Below, piece after piece: positions 1 to 8,603 of a stretch of DNA of 45,703 bases (position 1 is the stretch's first letter; every line of letters begins with the position of its first letter). Source of the stretch: Planctomycetota bacterium (GTDB taxonomy: Bacteria; Planctomycetota; Planctomycetia; Gemmatales; Gemmataceae); NCBI GenBank assembly GCA_021413735.1, contig JAIOPV010000087.1, positions 1 through 45,703 of the forward strand, in the 5' to 3' direction. The notes under the pieces are model-generated. The model had not been told where the DNA came from. It saw only the letters and a program-made list of their open reading frames with translations, and searched no databases. The position numbers were made by a program, and so were the translations under genes.

Positions 1-621
1 TAACTGGTGATGTGTCGGCGCCGACGGGCCTTCGACATAGGCGGCCAGATACTTGGCGCCACCAGCATCTTCTTTACAGACGACAGCCGCGCTATGCACC
101 CGCGGATGCCGCCGCACGGCCTGCTCCACTTCATCGAGCTCGATGCGGATGCCGCGGATCTTCACCTGGCTGTCGAGTCGGCCGAGGAATTCAAGGTTGC
201 CGTCGGGACGCCAGCACGCGCGATCACCGGTCTTGTAGAGCAGCCCCGCGCACACGTCAGCGACCGGGCTCGATACAAAACGCTCCGCGGTGAGCGCCGG
301 TTGGTTGAGGTAACACCGCGCCAGCCCCGCGCCGCCGAGATAAATCTCTCCCGGCACGCCGATCGGCACCAGCCGCCCTTGCGCATCGAGAATCACCACG
401 CTGACGTTCCAGATCGGCTTGCCGATCGTCACGGTGGCTTCGGGTTTTTCGAGACGGCAGGCCGTGGAACACACGGCGCTCTCGGTCGGACCGTACTCGT
501 TGTAGAGACCAACGGCGGGAAGCTTGGCGAAGTGCGCGGCCACGAGTTGCGGCGTTGCACTCTCGCCAATCGCTGCGCCGCAAGCGGCGAATACCAAGAG
601 CTGCACAGGTTGAAGACACAT
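1..621 (-). pseudogene. NRPS adenylation-domain fragment, 5'-truncated and open at the window edge
   Basis: Read on the minus strand, the frame whose codons end at base 1 stays open and encodes the C-terminal third of an amino-acid adenylation domain. In order it shows NEYGPTES (core A5), YKTGD (A7) and GRLDSQVKIRGIRIELDEVE (A8). Cores A1-A4, including the AMP-binding loop, are absent. Recognisable homology stops near base 595, beside a 16-bp palindromic repeat arm (576-591), and the divergent esterase gene starts at 620, so there is no room for the missing two thirds. The only in-frame ATG (at 621) overlaps the esterase start. I read this as a truncated remnant of a nonribosomal peptide synthetase whose later domains lie left of the window. 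A short intact protein is unlikely because the substrate pocket is incomplete. Confidence 0.6.
576..591. repeat. 16-bp palindromic repeat arm at the NRPS break
   Basis: CGCCGCAAGCGGCGAA here is identical to the outer 16 bases of the right arm of the perfect palindrome at 31418-31470. It lies at the point where homology of the NRPS fragment stops. Confidence 0.5.
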
Positions 622-1684
622 GCGGAAGTATTCAGTCTGGGTTGTCGTGGTTCTCCTCGTGGGTGGCACTCTGATGAGTCGGCACACGACCCCAGCACGG
701 GAGCGTCCCGCGGATGGGAAGCCATTCGCTCATGTTCCGGACACGGTTTCCCCCGAAGCGAAAAAGTATTTGGAGTCGCTCCCCGATCCGTCCACGCTGC
801 CAGTTTGGCCGGCTCCCGACGATCTCGTCGCGTGGAAACGCAACTGGGACGCAGGCGAGACCGCGAGCGAACCCAAAGTGCTGGCCACACTCAAACGCTA
901 CGAGCCGAGCGTCAAGGAAGCGAAGGTCGGCGGCGTTCCGGTGCTGGACATCAAGCCGAAAGGTTGGAAAGACAACGGCAAGCTGCTCGTTCACACGCAC
1001 GGCGGGGCGTACACGATGTACAGTGCCCGTTCGCGATTGCAGAGCAGCGTGCCAGCGGCCTTCGCGACCGGCTTGCGTGTGATCTCCATCGACTACACCC
1101 TCGCCCCATTCGCGAAGTGGCCCCAAGTAACCGATCAGGTTCTCGCCGTATTCGATGGTCTCCTGAAAGATGGCTACAAGCTGAAAGACATCGCGATTTA
1201 CGGCGAATCGGCCGGCGGCGGCCTTGCGGCTGGTGCCGTCCTCAAGATGCGCGACAAGGGACTCGGCATGCCGACGGCTATCGTGCTATGGTCGCCGTGG
1301 GCCGACATCACGAACCGCGGCGAATCTGCCGAAACGATGAAGCCGTTCGATCCCGCACACGTCTACGATCGACATCTCAAGCCGTCTGCCGATGCGTATG
1401 CCGATCCGAAGGATCAGAAGCATCCGTATGTTTCGCCAGTCTACGGTGACTATTCGAAGGGCTTTCCGCCGACGTTAATCCAAGGTGGGACGCGAGAGAT
1501 TTTCCTGAGTCACTTCGTTCGTCAGTATCGCGCGATTGACGACGCTGGCGGCACCGCAATCCTTGATCTTTACGAAGGAATGCCGCACGTGTTCCAACTT
1601 CGCCCGGAGATGGCCGACGCTCCGGAAACCAAGACGGCGCTGAAGAAGATGGCCGCGTTCCTAAAGCAACACCTTCGAGAGTAA
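620..1684 (+). CDS. Secreted alpha/beta hydrolase (hormone-sensitive-lipase-like esterase)
   Basis: 354 aa. The N-terminus (MRKYSVWVVVVLLVGG) is a signal peptide, so the enzyme probably acts outside the cytoplasm on carboxylic esters. The oxyanion-hole motif HGG is at residues 127-129, the nucleophile elbow GESAGG has Ser197, and the catalytic His is in GMPHVF (His323). The position where this family normally carries the catalytic Asp, shortly after GTREIFLS, reads His (residue 298); nearby Glu or Asp might substitute. The gene is divergent from the NRPS remnant, and a small co-directional gene follows 22 bp downstream. The natural substrate cannot be inferred. Confidence 0.85.
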   Translation: MRKYSVWVVVVLLVGGTLMSRHTTPARERPADGKPFAHVPDTVSPEAKKYLESLPDPSTLPVWPAPDDLVAWKRNWDAGETASEPKVLATLKRYEPSVKEAKVGGVPVLDIKPKGWKDNGKLLVHTHGGAYTMYSARSRLQSSVPAAFATGLRVISIDYTLAPFAKWPQVTDQVLAVFDGLLKDGYKLKDIAIYGESAGGGLAAGAVLKMRDKGLGMPTAIVLWSPWADITNRGESAETMKPFDPAHVYDRHLKPSADAYADPKDQKHPYVSPVYGDYSKGFPPTLIQGGTREIFLSHFVRQYRAIDDAGGTAILDLYEGMPHVFQLRPEMADAPETKTALKKMAAFLKQHLRE

Positions 1685-1706
1685 CGTCGCAGGAAGGGAA
1701 CTGAGG

Positions 1707-2036
1707 ATGGATGTTTTTCGATTTGCGAAGGTGGACCCGCGGCCGAACGATCCGACCCGTCGGTACAGGATTGTTCGGCGTCTGGAGAAAGACCACGTTG
1801 GGGACGTCGAGATTGGAGGCGATGCTCCGACGGGGCACACGGTCACGCTGAGCGTGGTCTGCCAACCGGTGTTGTCCGATGCGGCACGCGAAGATGCCCT
1901 GTCCACGGCTCGGCGATTCGTGGATGAACTCGTGGAAGGGTGGGCTCTTCAACTGACGGAGCCCGCGACTGCAAGCGGCTGGGTCGAACAACCGGATGGA
2001 AGCGTTCGCGTGCAGTTGGAGTATCGGGTTAGTTGA
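1707..2036 (+). CDS. Hypothetical protein, 109 aa
   Basis: Starts 22 bp after the esterase stop behind a purine-rich ribosome binding site (ggaagggaactgagg). No signal peptide, membrane segment or catalytic motif is evident. The protein is acidic, with a mixed alpha/beta look and a GGDAPTGH stretch near residue 40. Spacing suggests co-transcription with the esterase. I do not recognise the family. Confidence 0.6.
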   Translation: MDVFRFAKVDPRPNDPTRRYRIVRRLEKDHVGDVEIGGDAPTGHTVTLSVVCQPVLSDAAREDALSTARRFVDELVEGWALQLTEPATASGWVEQPDGSVRVQLEYRVS

Positions 2037-2070
2037 GTCTCACGTGTGCCATTCGATCGGGAGGCAGCCT

Positions 2071-3447
2071 GTGAATTCCACGTTCAAACGTCTGCTCGGC
2101 CTGCTGATTTTCGCGCTCTGCGGTTCGAGCAACTCGGCCAACGCGCAGGAACCAACCTGGAAAGCCGGCGTCGCCAAGGCGGTCATCACGCCTGAGAAAA
2201 GCGTCTGGCTCGCGGGTTACGGCACCAAACGCGCCCCTGACGGAAAGCTCCACGATCTGTGGATGAAAGCCCTCGCACTGGAAGACCCGAAGGGCAACCG
2301 CGTGGTGCTGGTCACCAGCGATTTCCAGGGCATCCCGAAGGAGATGACCGACCGCGTCTTCGAGCAACTGCTCAAGAAGCACAAGCTCGAACGTCGGCAA
2401 GTGATGATTACCTTTTCGCACAACCACTGCGGACCGCGGCTCGGTCTCGACTTGGTGGACTACTACCCGATCGAAGCGGAGCAGGTCAAACTCGTGGATG
2501 AGTACACGACGCTGATGGAAGGCAAGCTTGTCGAGATGGTCGGCGAATCGCTCAAGAACCTTGCCCCCGCGACGCTCGCAACGGGTCGAGGCAAAGCCAC
2601 CTTCGCCGTGAATCGTCGCAACAATCGCGAGGCCGATGTCCCAGCAATCATCGCGAAGGGCGAACCGCTCAAGGGGCCAGTCGATCACAATGTTCCCGTC
2701 GTGACCGTCACCGGAGCCGACAAAAAGCTGATGGCGATTCTGTTCGGCTATGCCTGTCACCCGACGACGCTCAACTTCACGAAATGGTGCGGCGACTATC
2801 CGGGCTTCACGCAACTCGCTCTGGAGAAGAATCACCCCGGAGCGACTGCCATGTTCGTGAACACCTGCGGCGGCGATCAGAACCCGCTGCCTCGTCGCTC
2901 GGTCGAACTCTGCGAGAAGTACGGCAATATGCTCGCCGATGGGGTCGAGGACGCACTCAAGAAGCCACTGAAGCCGATCGCTCCTGGTCTGCAAACGGCG
3001 TTCGAGTATGTCGATCTGCCATACGAGAAGGTGATCACTCGCGAGGAGCTGGTGACTGCATCGAAGGACGCTAACGCCGTGAAGAAGCGCTGGGCGGAAC
3101 GGATGCTGGGGAAGCTCGACGCCGGGGAGAAATTTGCCGCGAGTTATCCGTATCCGTTGCACGCCTGGCGACTCGGCAAGGACACGCTCATGATCGGCAT
3201 GGGTGCAGAAACGGTGGTGGATTATGCGTTGAACTTCAAGGCAGAATACGGTGCAGAGACATGGGTGCTCGGTTACGCCGACGACATGATTTCGTACATC
3301 CCATCGCGGCGAGTCTGGGATGAAGGCGGCTACGAAGGTGGTCCGAATCTGTTCGAGTATGGGCGGCCTGCGCTGCGCTGGGCCGGCGACATCGAGAAAC
3401 GTGTGACCAGCGGCGTGGCGAAGCTCGTGAAGGCCGTCGAACCGTGA
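2071..3447 (+). CDS. Neutral/alkaline ceramidase-like secreted hydrolase
   Basis: 458 aa from the GTG at 2071, chosen because GGGAGG precedes it and the product then opens with a clean signal peptide ending near ANAQ. An in-frame ATG at 1996 would overlap the previous gene. The family's N-terminal core is present: AGVAKAVITP, then a histidine motif FSHNHCGPR, then GYACHPTT and NTCGGDQNP, which match the zinc-binding and active-site regions of neutral ceramidases (PF04734). Family members hydrolyse the amide bond of ceramide. Bacterial homologs this short usually lack the C-terminal immunoglobulin-like domain, and their true substrates are mostly untested. Probably periplasmic or exported. Confidence 0.8.
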   Translation: MNSTFKRLLGLLIFALCGSSNSANAQEPTWKAGVAKAVITPEKSVWLAGYGTKRAPDGKLHDLWMKALALEDPKGNRVVLVTSDFQGIPKEMTDRVFEQLLKKHKLERRQVMITFSHNHCGPRLGLDLVDYYPIEAEQVKLVDEYTTLMEGKLVEMVGESLKNLAPATLATGRGKATFAVNRRNNREADVPAIIAKGEPLKGPVDHNVPVVTVTGADKKLMAILFGYACHPTTLNFTKWCGDYPGFTQLALEKNHPGATAMFVNTCGGDQNPLPRRSVELCEKYGNMLADGVEDALKKPLKPIAPGLQTAFEYVDLPYEKVITREELVTASKDANAVKKRWAERMLGKLDAGEKFAASYPYPLHAWRLGKDTLMIGMGAETVVDYALNFKAEYGAETWVLGYADDMISYIPSRRVWDEGGYEGGPNLFEYGRPALRWAGDIEKRVTSGVAKLVKAVEP

Positions 3448-3536
3448 TGCGCCTTGGCGAGTGGCCGGTCAGTCATAGCGTGAGAAGGTGCGGGGTATCG
3501 CGTGTGCGGCCCCGTTATTCCTTTTTGGGGTGAGAC

Positions 3537-4640
3537 ATGGGTTTTCGGTGTGGTATTGTTGGGCTGCCGAACGTGGGCAAGTCGACTCTGTTCAACGCGC
3601 TGGTCTCGGCAATGCAGGCCCAGGCGGCGAACTATCCGTTCTGTACGATCGACCCAAACGTCGGGCGAGTCGAAGTACCCGATGAACGTCTCGCGAAGCT
3701 GGCGGCCATCGCGGGATCGGCGAAGCTCATCCCGACGCAACTGGAATTCGTGGATATCGCGGGCCTCGTTCGGGGAGCCAGCAAGGGCGAAGGAAAGGGA
3801 AATCAGTTCCTGTCGCACATCCGCGAAGTGGATGCCATTCTTTACGTGCTTCGCTGCTTCGAGGACGACGACATCATTCACTACGAGGGGCGAGTTGACC
3901 CCCTCCGCGATGCCGACACGGTCGAAACCGAGTTGCTGCTCGCGGACCTCGAAAGTCTGGAAAAGCGGCTCCCCAATGCTCAGAAGAAAGCGAAGGGTGG
4001 CGATCAGGATGCCGCTGAGCAAGCGGCCATCATGGAACGTGTCCTCGCAGTGCTGAACCAAACCAAGCCCGCGAGTGCGGTCGAAATTCGGACGCCTGCG
4101 GAACGTCGAATCCTGGACAACATGCAATTGCTGACCGCAAAGCCGATCCTGTATGTCTGCAACGTCGAAGAAGCGAACGTTGCAACTGGGAACGCACTTT
4201 CCGAGAAGGTCGCGAAGATGGCGGCGGCTCGTGGTGCGCCGTGCGTGGTTGTCTCGGCTCGCATTGAATGCGAAATTTCGCTGTTGCCGTCGGCGGAAGA
4301 TAAGCGTGACTTCCTGGATTCGCTCGGGCTCACGGAATCGGGTTTGGCTCGCGTCATCAAGGCGGGTTACAGCTTGCTCGATCTGGTGACGTACTTCACG
4401 GTTGGCCCGAAGGAAGCTCGTGCGTGGACAATCACGGCCGGCACGTTGGCACCGCAGGCGGCAGGCGTGATTCACACGGATTTCGAGCGAGGCTTCATCC
4501 GAGCCGAGACGGTGGGGTATGGCGACTACATCGAATGCGGCGGCGAATCCGGCGCGAAGAAGGCCGGCAAGTTTCGGCTGGAGGGGAAGGAATATCCGGT
4601 GCAGGACGGCGACGTTTTACACTTCCGATCCGGCGTGTGA
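3537..4640 (+). CDS. ychF: Ribosome-associated P-loop ATPase YchF
   Basis: 367 aa, full family length. G1 is GLPNVGKST (residues 9-17), switch II is DIAGLVRGA, and the fourth motif is NVEE instead of NKxD, which is the known YchF change giving ATP preference. A central helical insert follows, and a TGS domain ends the protein (ITAGTLAP ... YPVQDGDVLHF). It is an Obg-family translation-associated ATPase that binds ribosomes and is implicated in stress responses. Start chosen at the ATG with GGGGTGAG upstream. It stands alone between the ceramidase-like gene and the DUF1559 gene. Confidence 0.95.
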   Translation: MGFRCGIVGLPNVGKSTLFNALVSAMQAQAANYPFCTIDPNVGRVEVPDERLAKLAAIAGSAKLIPTQLEFVDIAGLVRGASKGEGKGNQFLSHIREVDAILYVLRCFEDDDIIHYEGRVDPLRDADTVETELLLADLESLEKRLPNAQKKAKGGDQDAAEQAAIMERVLAVLNQTKPASAVEIRTPAERRILDNMQLLTAKPILYVCNVEEANVATGNALSEKVAKMAAARGAPCVVVSARIECEISLLPSAEDKRDFLDSLGLTESGLARVIKAGYSLLDLVTYFTVGPKEARAWTITAGTLAPQAAGVIHTDFERGFIRAETVGYGDYIECGGESGAKKAGKFRLEGKEYPVQDGDVLHFRSGV

Positions 4641-4669
4641 GTGGTCTCTCAGCTCTCACCGTCCGCTAA

Positions 4670-4698
4670 TTGTGTCCTGTGGTTGGCTGGGGTATCCT
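4670..4698 (+). promoter_or_regulatory. Candidate sigma-70 promoter for the DUF1559 gene
   Basis: TTGTGT (4670-4675), a 17-bp spacer, then TATCCT (4693-4698), 58 bp before the GTG start at 4757. Pattern match only. Confidence 0.4.
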
Positions 4699-4756
4699 TG
4701 GGGCGTTGTATTCATTCCATCGCCCTGATCGGTTCCTCACTCTCACAGGAGACGAC

Positions 4757-5692
4757 GTGGCCCGTACCACTTCGATTCATTGTCGTCGCGCGTTCACACT
4801 CATTGAACTTCTCGTCGTAATCGCCATCATCGCGATTCTGATCGGGCTACTTCTCCCCGCCGTGCAGAAGGTTCGCGAGGCGTCGGCACGGATGAAGTGC
4901 CAGAACAACCTCAAACAACTCGGCATCGGTTTTCACAACTACCACGATTCGACTGGCACACTTCCGATCGGCCAGCCGATGAACATGGCGACCAATGCCC
5001 CCGCACCCTACACCCTCGACCGAAGTTGCTGGTCCCATTACTTGCTGCCGTACATCGAGCAAGCAGCGCTCTTCACCAAGTTTGAAGCCATTCGGAAGGC
5101 GAACTCCGGTTACATTTGCGACAACGCCGACGCCGGCATCCCACTTTCCCCCTTCATGTGCCCGTCGGACCCCAACGCCGGCAAGAACAAGACGCACACA
5201 GGCAGCCAGGGGCTTCACATCAACTACGCCGCGTGCGCCGGATCGACTGTTTTCAATCCCTCCAGCGACACAACGGGAGCGAATCTGAATGGCGTCTTTT
5301 ACGTGCGATCGAGTACCAAGATTGGGGATATCACTGACGGCACATCGAACACTTTGTTCGCTGCCGAGATGCGAGTTTCCCCGGACACGACCAAGGACGA
5401 CTTGCGTGGCCGACATTACAACTCGTACACCGGGAACACGTTATTCAGCACCCTGAATCCGCCCAACACGACGGTGGGCGACCAACAGTACAGCGACTAC
5501 TGCATCGACATTCCCGGCGCACCGTGCCGCACCGCGGGAGGAACCTACATTCAATCGGCTCGCAGCGCACACACAAATGGGGTCAATGTTGTGATGGGCG
5601 ACGGTTCGTGCCGATTCGTGAACAACAACATCGACCCCCAAACGTATCAGTTCATGGGAACTCGATCTGGTGGTGAGTTGCTGAAGGAGTGA
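4757..5692 (+). CDS. DUF1559 domain protein with type IV pilin-like N-terminus
   Basis: 311 aa from the GTG at 4757, which follows CAGGAGACGAC. The N-terminus has the prepilin peptidase signature: basic leader RR, cleavage before FTLIELLVV, then a hydrophobic helix reaching LLPAVQKV. The rest is the DUF1559 beta-rich domain with the conserved end NVVMGDGSCRFV. Such proteins occur in many copies per planctomycete genome and are thought to be surface or periplasmic pseudopilins of unknown role. The next gene encodes a small lipoprotein, a usual partner in this phylum, and the two probably form an operon. Confidence 0.9.
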   Translation: MARTTSIHCRRAFTLIELLVVIAIIAILIGLLLPAVQKVREASARMKCQNNLKQLGIGFHNYHDSTGTLPIGQPMNMATNAPAPYTLDRSCWSHYLLPYIEQAALFTKFEAIRKANSGYICDNADAGIPLSPFMCPSDPNAGKNKTHTGSQGLHINYAACAGSTVFNPSSDTTGANLNGVFYVRSSTKIGDITDGTSNTLFAAEMRVSPDTTKDDLRGRHYNSYTGNTLFSTLNPPNTTVGDQQYSDYCIDIPGAPCRTAGGTYIQSARSAHTNGVNVVMGDGSCRFVNNNIDPQTYQFMGTRSGGELLKE

Positions 5693-5748
5693 TGCTCCCG
5701 AATGGCGGCTGTTGGGCGCGATTCGCCCTCACGAACAGGGAATCTCTC

Positions 5749-6150
5749 ATGCGTCGGCTTGTTTCGATCGGGAGTCTGGCCTGCCTCTGGTGCAGCACCT
5801 TGATTGGGTGCCAGGGGACGGGCTTTTACAAGGTCGTCGGCGAGGCCTCGCTCGATGGCGAGCCGATCAAAGAAGGGGACATCACCTTTTCCTCTGACGA
5901 CCCGCACATCGCGCCCGAAGCGGGAAAGATCGTCAACGGTCACTACGAGATCATGGCCAAGCCGGGCATGAAGAAGGTGGACATCCGCGCCGCCCGGTTG
6001 TCGCCGACGGTGAAAAACGCCTTCGGGGCACCACTCAGCGAGAACATTATCCCCGCACGCTATAACACCGCGACGGAGTTGACCGCTGACGTTCAGGCAT
6101 CGGACAAGAACCGGTTTGATTTCGTTCTTAAAGGCGAACCCGCGAAGTGA
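5749..6150 (+). CDS. Small lipoprotein with transthyretin-like beta fold
   Basis: 133 aa from the ATG at 5749; an upstream GTG at 5689 overlaps the previous gene and would bury the signal peptide. The N-terminus ends in the lipobox LIGC, so the mature protein should be membrane-anchored. The body (VVGEASLDGEPIKEGDITF, later a beta-strand end FDFVLKG) matches the short planctomycete lipoproteins commonly encoded after DUF1559 genes. They look like a single carboxypeptidase-regulatory or transthyretin-like beta sandwich. It lies 56 bp after the DUF1559 gene. Biochemical role unknown. Confidence 0.75.
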   Translation: MRRLVSIGSLACLWCSTLIGCQGTGFYKVVGEASLDGEPIKEGDITFSSDDPHIAPEAGKIVNGHYEIMAKPGMKKVDIRAARLSPTVKNAFGAPLSENIIPARYNTATELTADVQASDKNRFDFVLKGEPAK

Positions 6151-6188
6151 TGCATGAGAGGCTGCTCGATAGGCCGGAAAACAAGGAG

Positions 6189-6273
6189 CGGAAGGGCAGG
6201 GATTCGAACCCTGGAACGCTTTCGCGTTGCCGGTTTTCAAGACCGGTGCAATCGACCACTCTGCCACCCTTCC
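6189..6273 (-). tRNA. tRNA-Ser(UGA)
   Basis: 85-nt type II tRNA. Acceptor stem GGAAGGG/CCCTTCC with discriminator G; anticodon loop CTTGAAA gives anticodon TGA (reads UCA); long variable arm; T-loop TTCGAAT. CCA is not encoded. The 5' half (6234-6273) together with 9 bp of leader is duplicated at 23938-23986, so this gene is the integration target of the element to its right, and its present 5' flank is element DNA. Confidence 0.97.
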
Positions 6274-6282
6274 GGATTGCTC
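6234..6282. repeat. attL: 49-bp direct repeat in the 5' half of tRNA-Ser
   Basis: Begins TTTTCAAGACCGG and ends CCGGATTGCTC. It is identical over 49 bp to 23938-23986 and diverges on both sides. The crossover must lie inside this block, which covers the anticodon loop to 9 bp upstream of the tRNA. Confidence 0.93.
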
Positions 6283-6328
6283 AAAATCTAGCGTTCTAGC
6301 TCAAATCACGCTCCCGAACACTTCTCGC

Positions 6329-6371
6329 TTTACTACCGTCTCTACTACCACTAGACTGATTCGGTAGTAAA
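6329..6371. promoter_or_regulatory. Left integrase arm-type sites
   Basis: TTTACTACCG at 6329-6338, a core TACTACC at 6343-6349 and the exact inverse CGGTAGTAAA at 6362-6371. The same word recurs as an inverted pair near the right end (23801-23818) and I saw it nowhere between. They probably bind the integrase N-terminal domain, and being 73 bp before its start they may also autoregulate it. Confidence 0.6.
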
Positions 6372-6443
6372 AAGTTGTCCCGCTCCGACTGCGAATCAGA
6401 GCGGAACGACGCCACCTAACCCTTTGAACTGCAAGGTGTCGCC

Positions 6444-7769
6444 ATGTCCGATTCTACTCCTGCGCGCTCAGATCGAAAACCCGACCGGCCAAAGAAGCCC
6501 TACCCAGCTTTCCCGCTAACGCCACACGCTTCCGGTGCGTGGCAGAAGAAAATCCGTGGCAAGGTTCACTACTTCGGCAAATGGGCGAAGCGAGTCAAGG
6601 GTAAACTCGAACGCATCGAAGGCGATGGTTGGGAAGACGCACTGAAGGCGTACAAGGTTCAGGCCGACGACCTTCACGCGGGTCGCACTCCCAGGTTAAA
6701 GAATGACGGGCTGACGCTGGCCGACTTGTGCAACAGGTTCCTCACGTCGAAGACCCGCAAGAGGGAAGCCGGCGAACTCGGCGTTCGCATCTTTCAAGAC
6801 TACAAGGAAGTCACCGATCTGCTCATTGCCACGTTCGGGGCGAATCGCCTTGTAGATGACCTCGCGGCCGACGACTTCGGAACGCTCCGAGCGAAGATGG
6901 CTAAGAAGTGGGGTCCGGTTCGTTTGGGGAACACTGTCACGCGCTGCAAGAGCGTGTTCAAGTACGGCATTGATAACGGGCTGATCGAACGTGCGGTTCG
7001 ATTCGGAACCGAGTTCAAGAAACCCGGCAAGACCGTCATGCGGTTGCACCGTGCGAAGGGTGGCGAGCGCATGCTCGAAGCGGAACAAGTTCGCGCACTC
7101 ATTGAGGGTGCAATGATGCCGGGTGGCGATGCCGGCCCGGCGCTCGTGAAACCGACGCCAACGATGAAGGCAATGATCCTGCTCGGGGTGAACTGCGGGT
7201 TCGGCAACGCCGACTGCGCCTTGCTCCCTTTGTCGGCGATCAACTTGGATGAGGGATGGATCGTCTTCCCGCGTCCCAAGACGGGGGTTGCTCGTCGCTG
7301 CCCACTCTGGCCCGAAACGGTCGATGCGATCCGGACAGCGACGGGTGAGAAAGTGCGGCCGAAACCGGCAAGCTACGCGGAGTGTGGGCTTGCGTTCATG
7401 ACCAGCAAGGGGACACCCTGGATTCGTGTCCGCGAGGAGAACCGAACCGACATGATTACGATGCGGTTCAAGGAACTTCTCGAAGCCCAAGGCGTCTACC
7501 GCGACGGCATTAGCTTCTACACCCTCCGTCACGTGTTCCGCACCGTGGCAGACGCCGCACGCGATCCCGTGGCCATCGACACCATCATGGGCCACGCCGA
7601 CAACTCAATGGGTGCGGTGTACCGCGAACGGATCGACGACGCCCGGTTACGGGCAGTGACGGATTACGTCCGTGGGTGGTTGTGGCCGGCAATGACGCAA
7701 CCAAAAACCACCCCGACCACTATGACCGGACCGACCGCCAAACCCAACGAGGAACACGGCTCAAACTGA
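6444..7769 (+). CDS. Tyrosine recombinase (integrase)
   Basis: 441 aa. The C-terminal catalytic domain has Lys279 (PKTG), His363-x-x-Arg366 (LRHVFR), His384 (MGHADN) and the nucleophile Tyr393 (AVYRER). The first catalytic Arg, normally in a TGxRxxE context, aligns with CGFGNAD, where the Arg position is Gly254. The N-terminal part (about 1-220) contains a SAM-like core-binding region and a likely arm-binding segment. It lies directly beside attL and is transcribed into the element, as expected for the enzyme that integrates and excises it at tRNA-Ser. The Arg change may be a lineage feature rather than inactivation. Confidence 0.9.
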   Translation: MSDSTPARSDRKPDRPKKPYPAFPLTPHASGAWQKKIRGKVHYFGKWAKRVKGKLERIEGDGWEDALKAYKVQADDLHAGRTPRLKNDGLTLADLCNRFLTSKTRKREAGELGVRIFQDYKEVTDLLIATFGANRLVDDLAADDFGTLRAKMAKKWGPVRLGNTVTRCKSVFKYGIDNGLIERAVRFGTEFKKPGKTVMRLHRAKGGERMLEAEQVRALIEGAMMPGGDAGPALVKPTPTMKAMILLGVNCGFGNADCALLPLSAINLDEGWIVFPRPKTGVARRCPLWPETVDAIRTATGEKVRPKPASYAECGLAFMTSKGTPWIRVREENRTDMITMRFKELLEAQGVYRDGISFYTLRHVFRTVADAARDPVAIDTIMGHADNSMGAVYRERIDDARLRAVTDYVRGWLWPAMTQPKTTPTTMTGPTAKPNEEHGSN

Positions 7770-7895
7770 AGCTGTGATGCTATAGCGAGATGGCTGTTTG
7801 CGTGATAGTCTTTGCTGCCGGCTGATCCCCGCGCCAATCCCCGGGACTGCTGACGAATCCAGAGCGTCAGCGGTCGCCGGGGTCACTCTGGAGAC

Positions 7896-8597
7896 ATGTC
7901 AATGCCCACGCCGATTCCGGCCACACCCGGCCATTCGTCCAGACTCGACATTGAGAACTGGTTCCCTCTCGACGCATGGGAGAGCGTAAACCTGCTCTAC
8001 AAGTTGTTCGCGTTCATGGAACGTAACGGCACCAACGACCACCAGAGTTTTCTCAATCACTTCTTTCCGGGCAACGAGACTCTCGGTTTGGAGATGGCTG
8101 TTCGCAACAAGACTTTCGCACACAGTATCGAGGCCATCAAGATTGAGGCACTGCGAAACAAGATTCCCCTGTCGAATGGAGTGCTGGCCGAGATTTGCGC
8201 CGGGTCTCTCAAATGGGGTGAACCGTTACCGCTGGCAGTCCGCAACCAACTCACGCCATTGCTGGACGAGTTGCTCGCGCACCGGACACGAGTTCTCGCC
8301 ACCGAAGAAATCGAGACACCGGAAGACGGAACAGGACACGAGGAGAGCGTGAAGCCAGAGAGCAAGGACAAACCGGACAAGAGAGACATGGAACGGGCCG
8401 CGATTGCCGCTGTGCTCGCGGGCGAAATGAACGTCACGAAGATTGCCCGAGACCTTGCGGTACCCCGCACAACACTGAACGAATGGAAGCTGTTTAAGAA
8501 GACGCTCACCGCAGCCAGGAGGGCGGCGGAAACGAATAAGCAATCACGCCGGGGCAATTTCAGTGGTTCCAACGATTACGCACAAGAGGAGGATTAG
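7896..8597 (+). CDS. Putative DNA-binding protein with C-terminal helix-turn-helix
   Basis: 233 aa, start after GGAGAC. Residues 1-140 are an unrecognised helical region. A charged linker (EESVKPESKDKPDK) follows, then a homeodomain-like helix-turn-helix at about 179-200 (NVTKIARDLAVPRTTLNEWK) and a basic tail. It sits between the integrase and the excisionase-like genes, consistent with a regulator of excision or replication. The downstream 156 bp contains several CGTCAC motifs that could be its operators, which is inference only. Confidence 0.6.
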   Translation: MSMPTPIPATPGHSSRLDIENWFPLDAWESVNLLYKLFAFMERNGTNDHQSFLNHFFPGNETLGLEMAVRNKTFAHSIEAIKIEALRNKIPLSNGVLAEICAGSLKWGEPLPLAVRNQLTPLLDELLAHRTRVLATEEIETPEDGTGHEESVKPESKDKPDKRDMERAAIAAVLAGEMNVTKIARDLAVPRTTLNEWKLFKKTLTAARRAAETNKQSRRGNFSGSNDYAQEED

Positions 8598-8603
8598 AAC
8601 GCA

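Noticed and set aside
7-1449. Long plus-strand open frame of 480 codons
   Set aside because: It covers the NRPS remnant antisense and the esterase in another frame. The translation is Arg/His-rich with no domain, typical of a shadow frame in GC-rich DNA.
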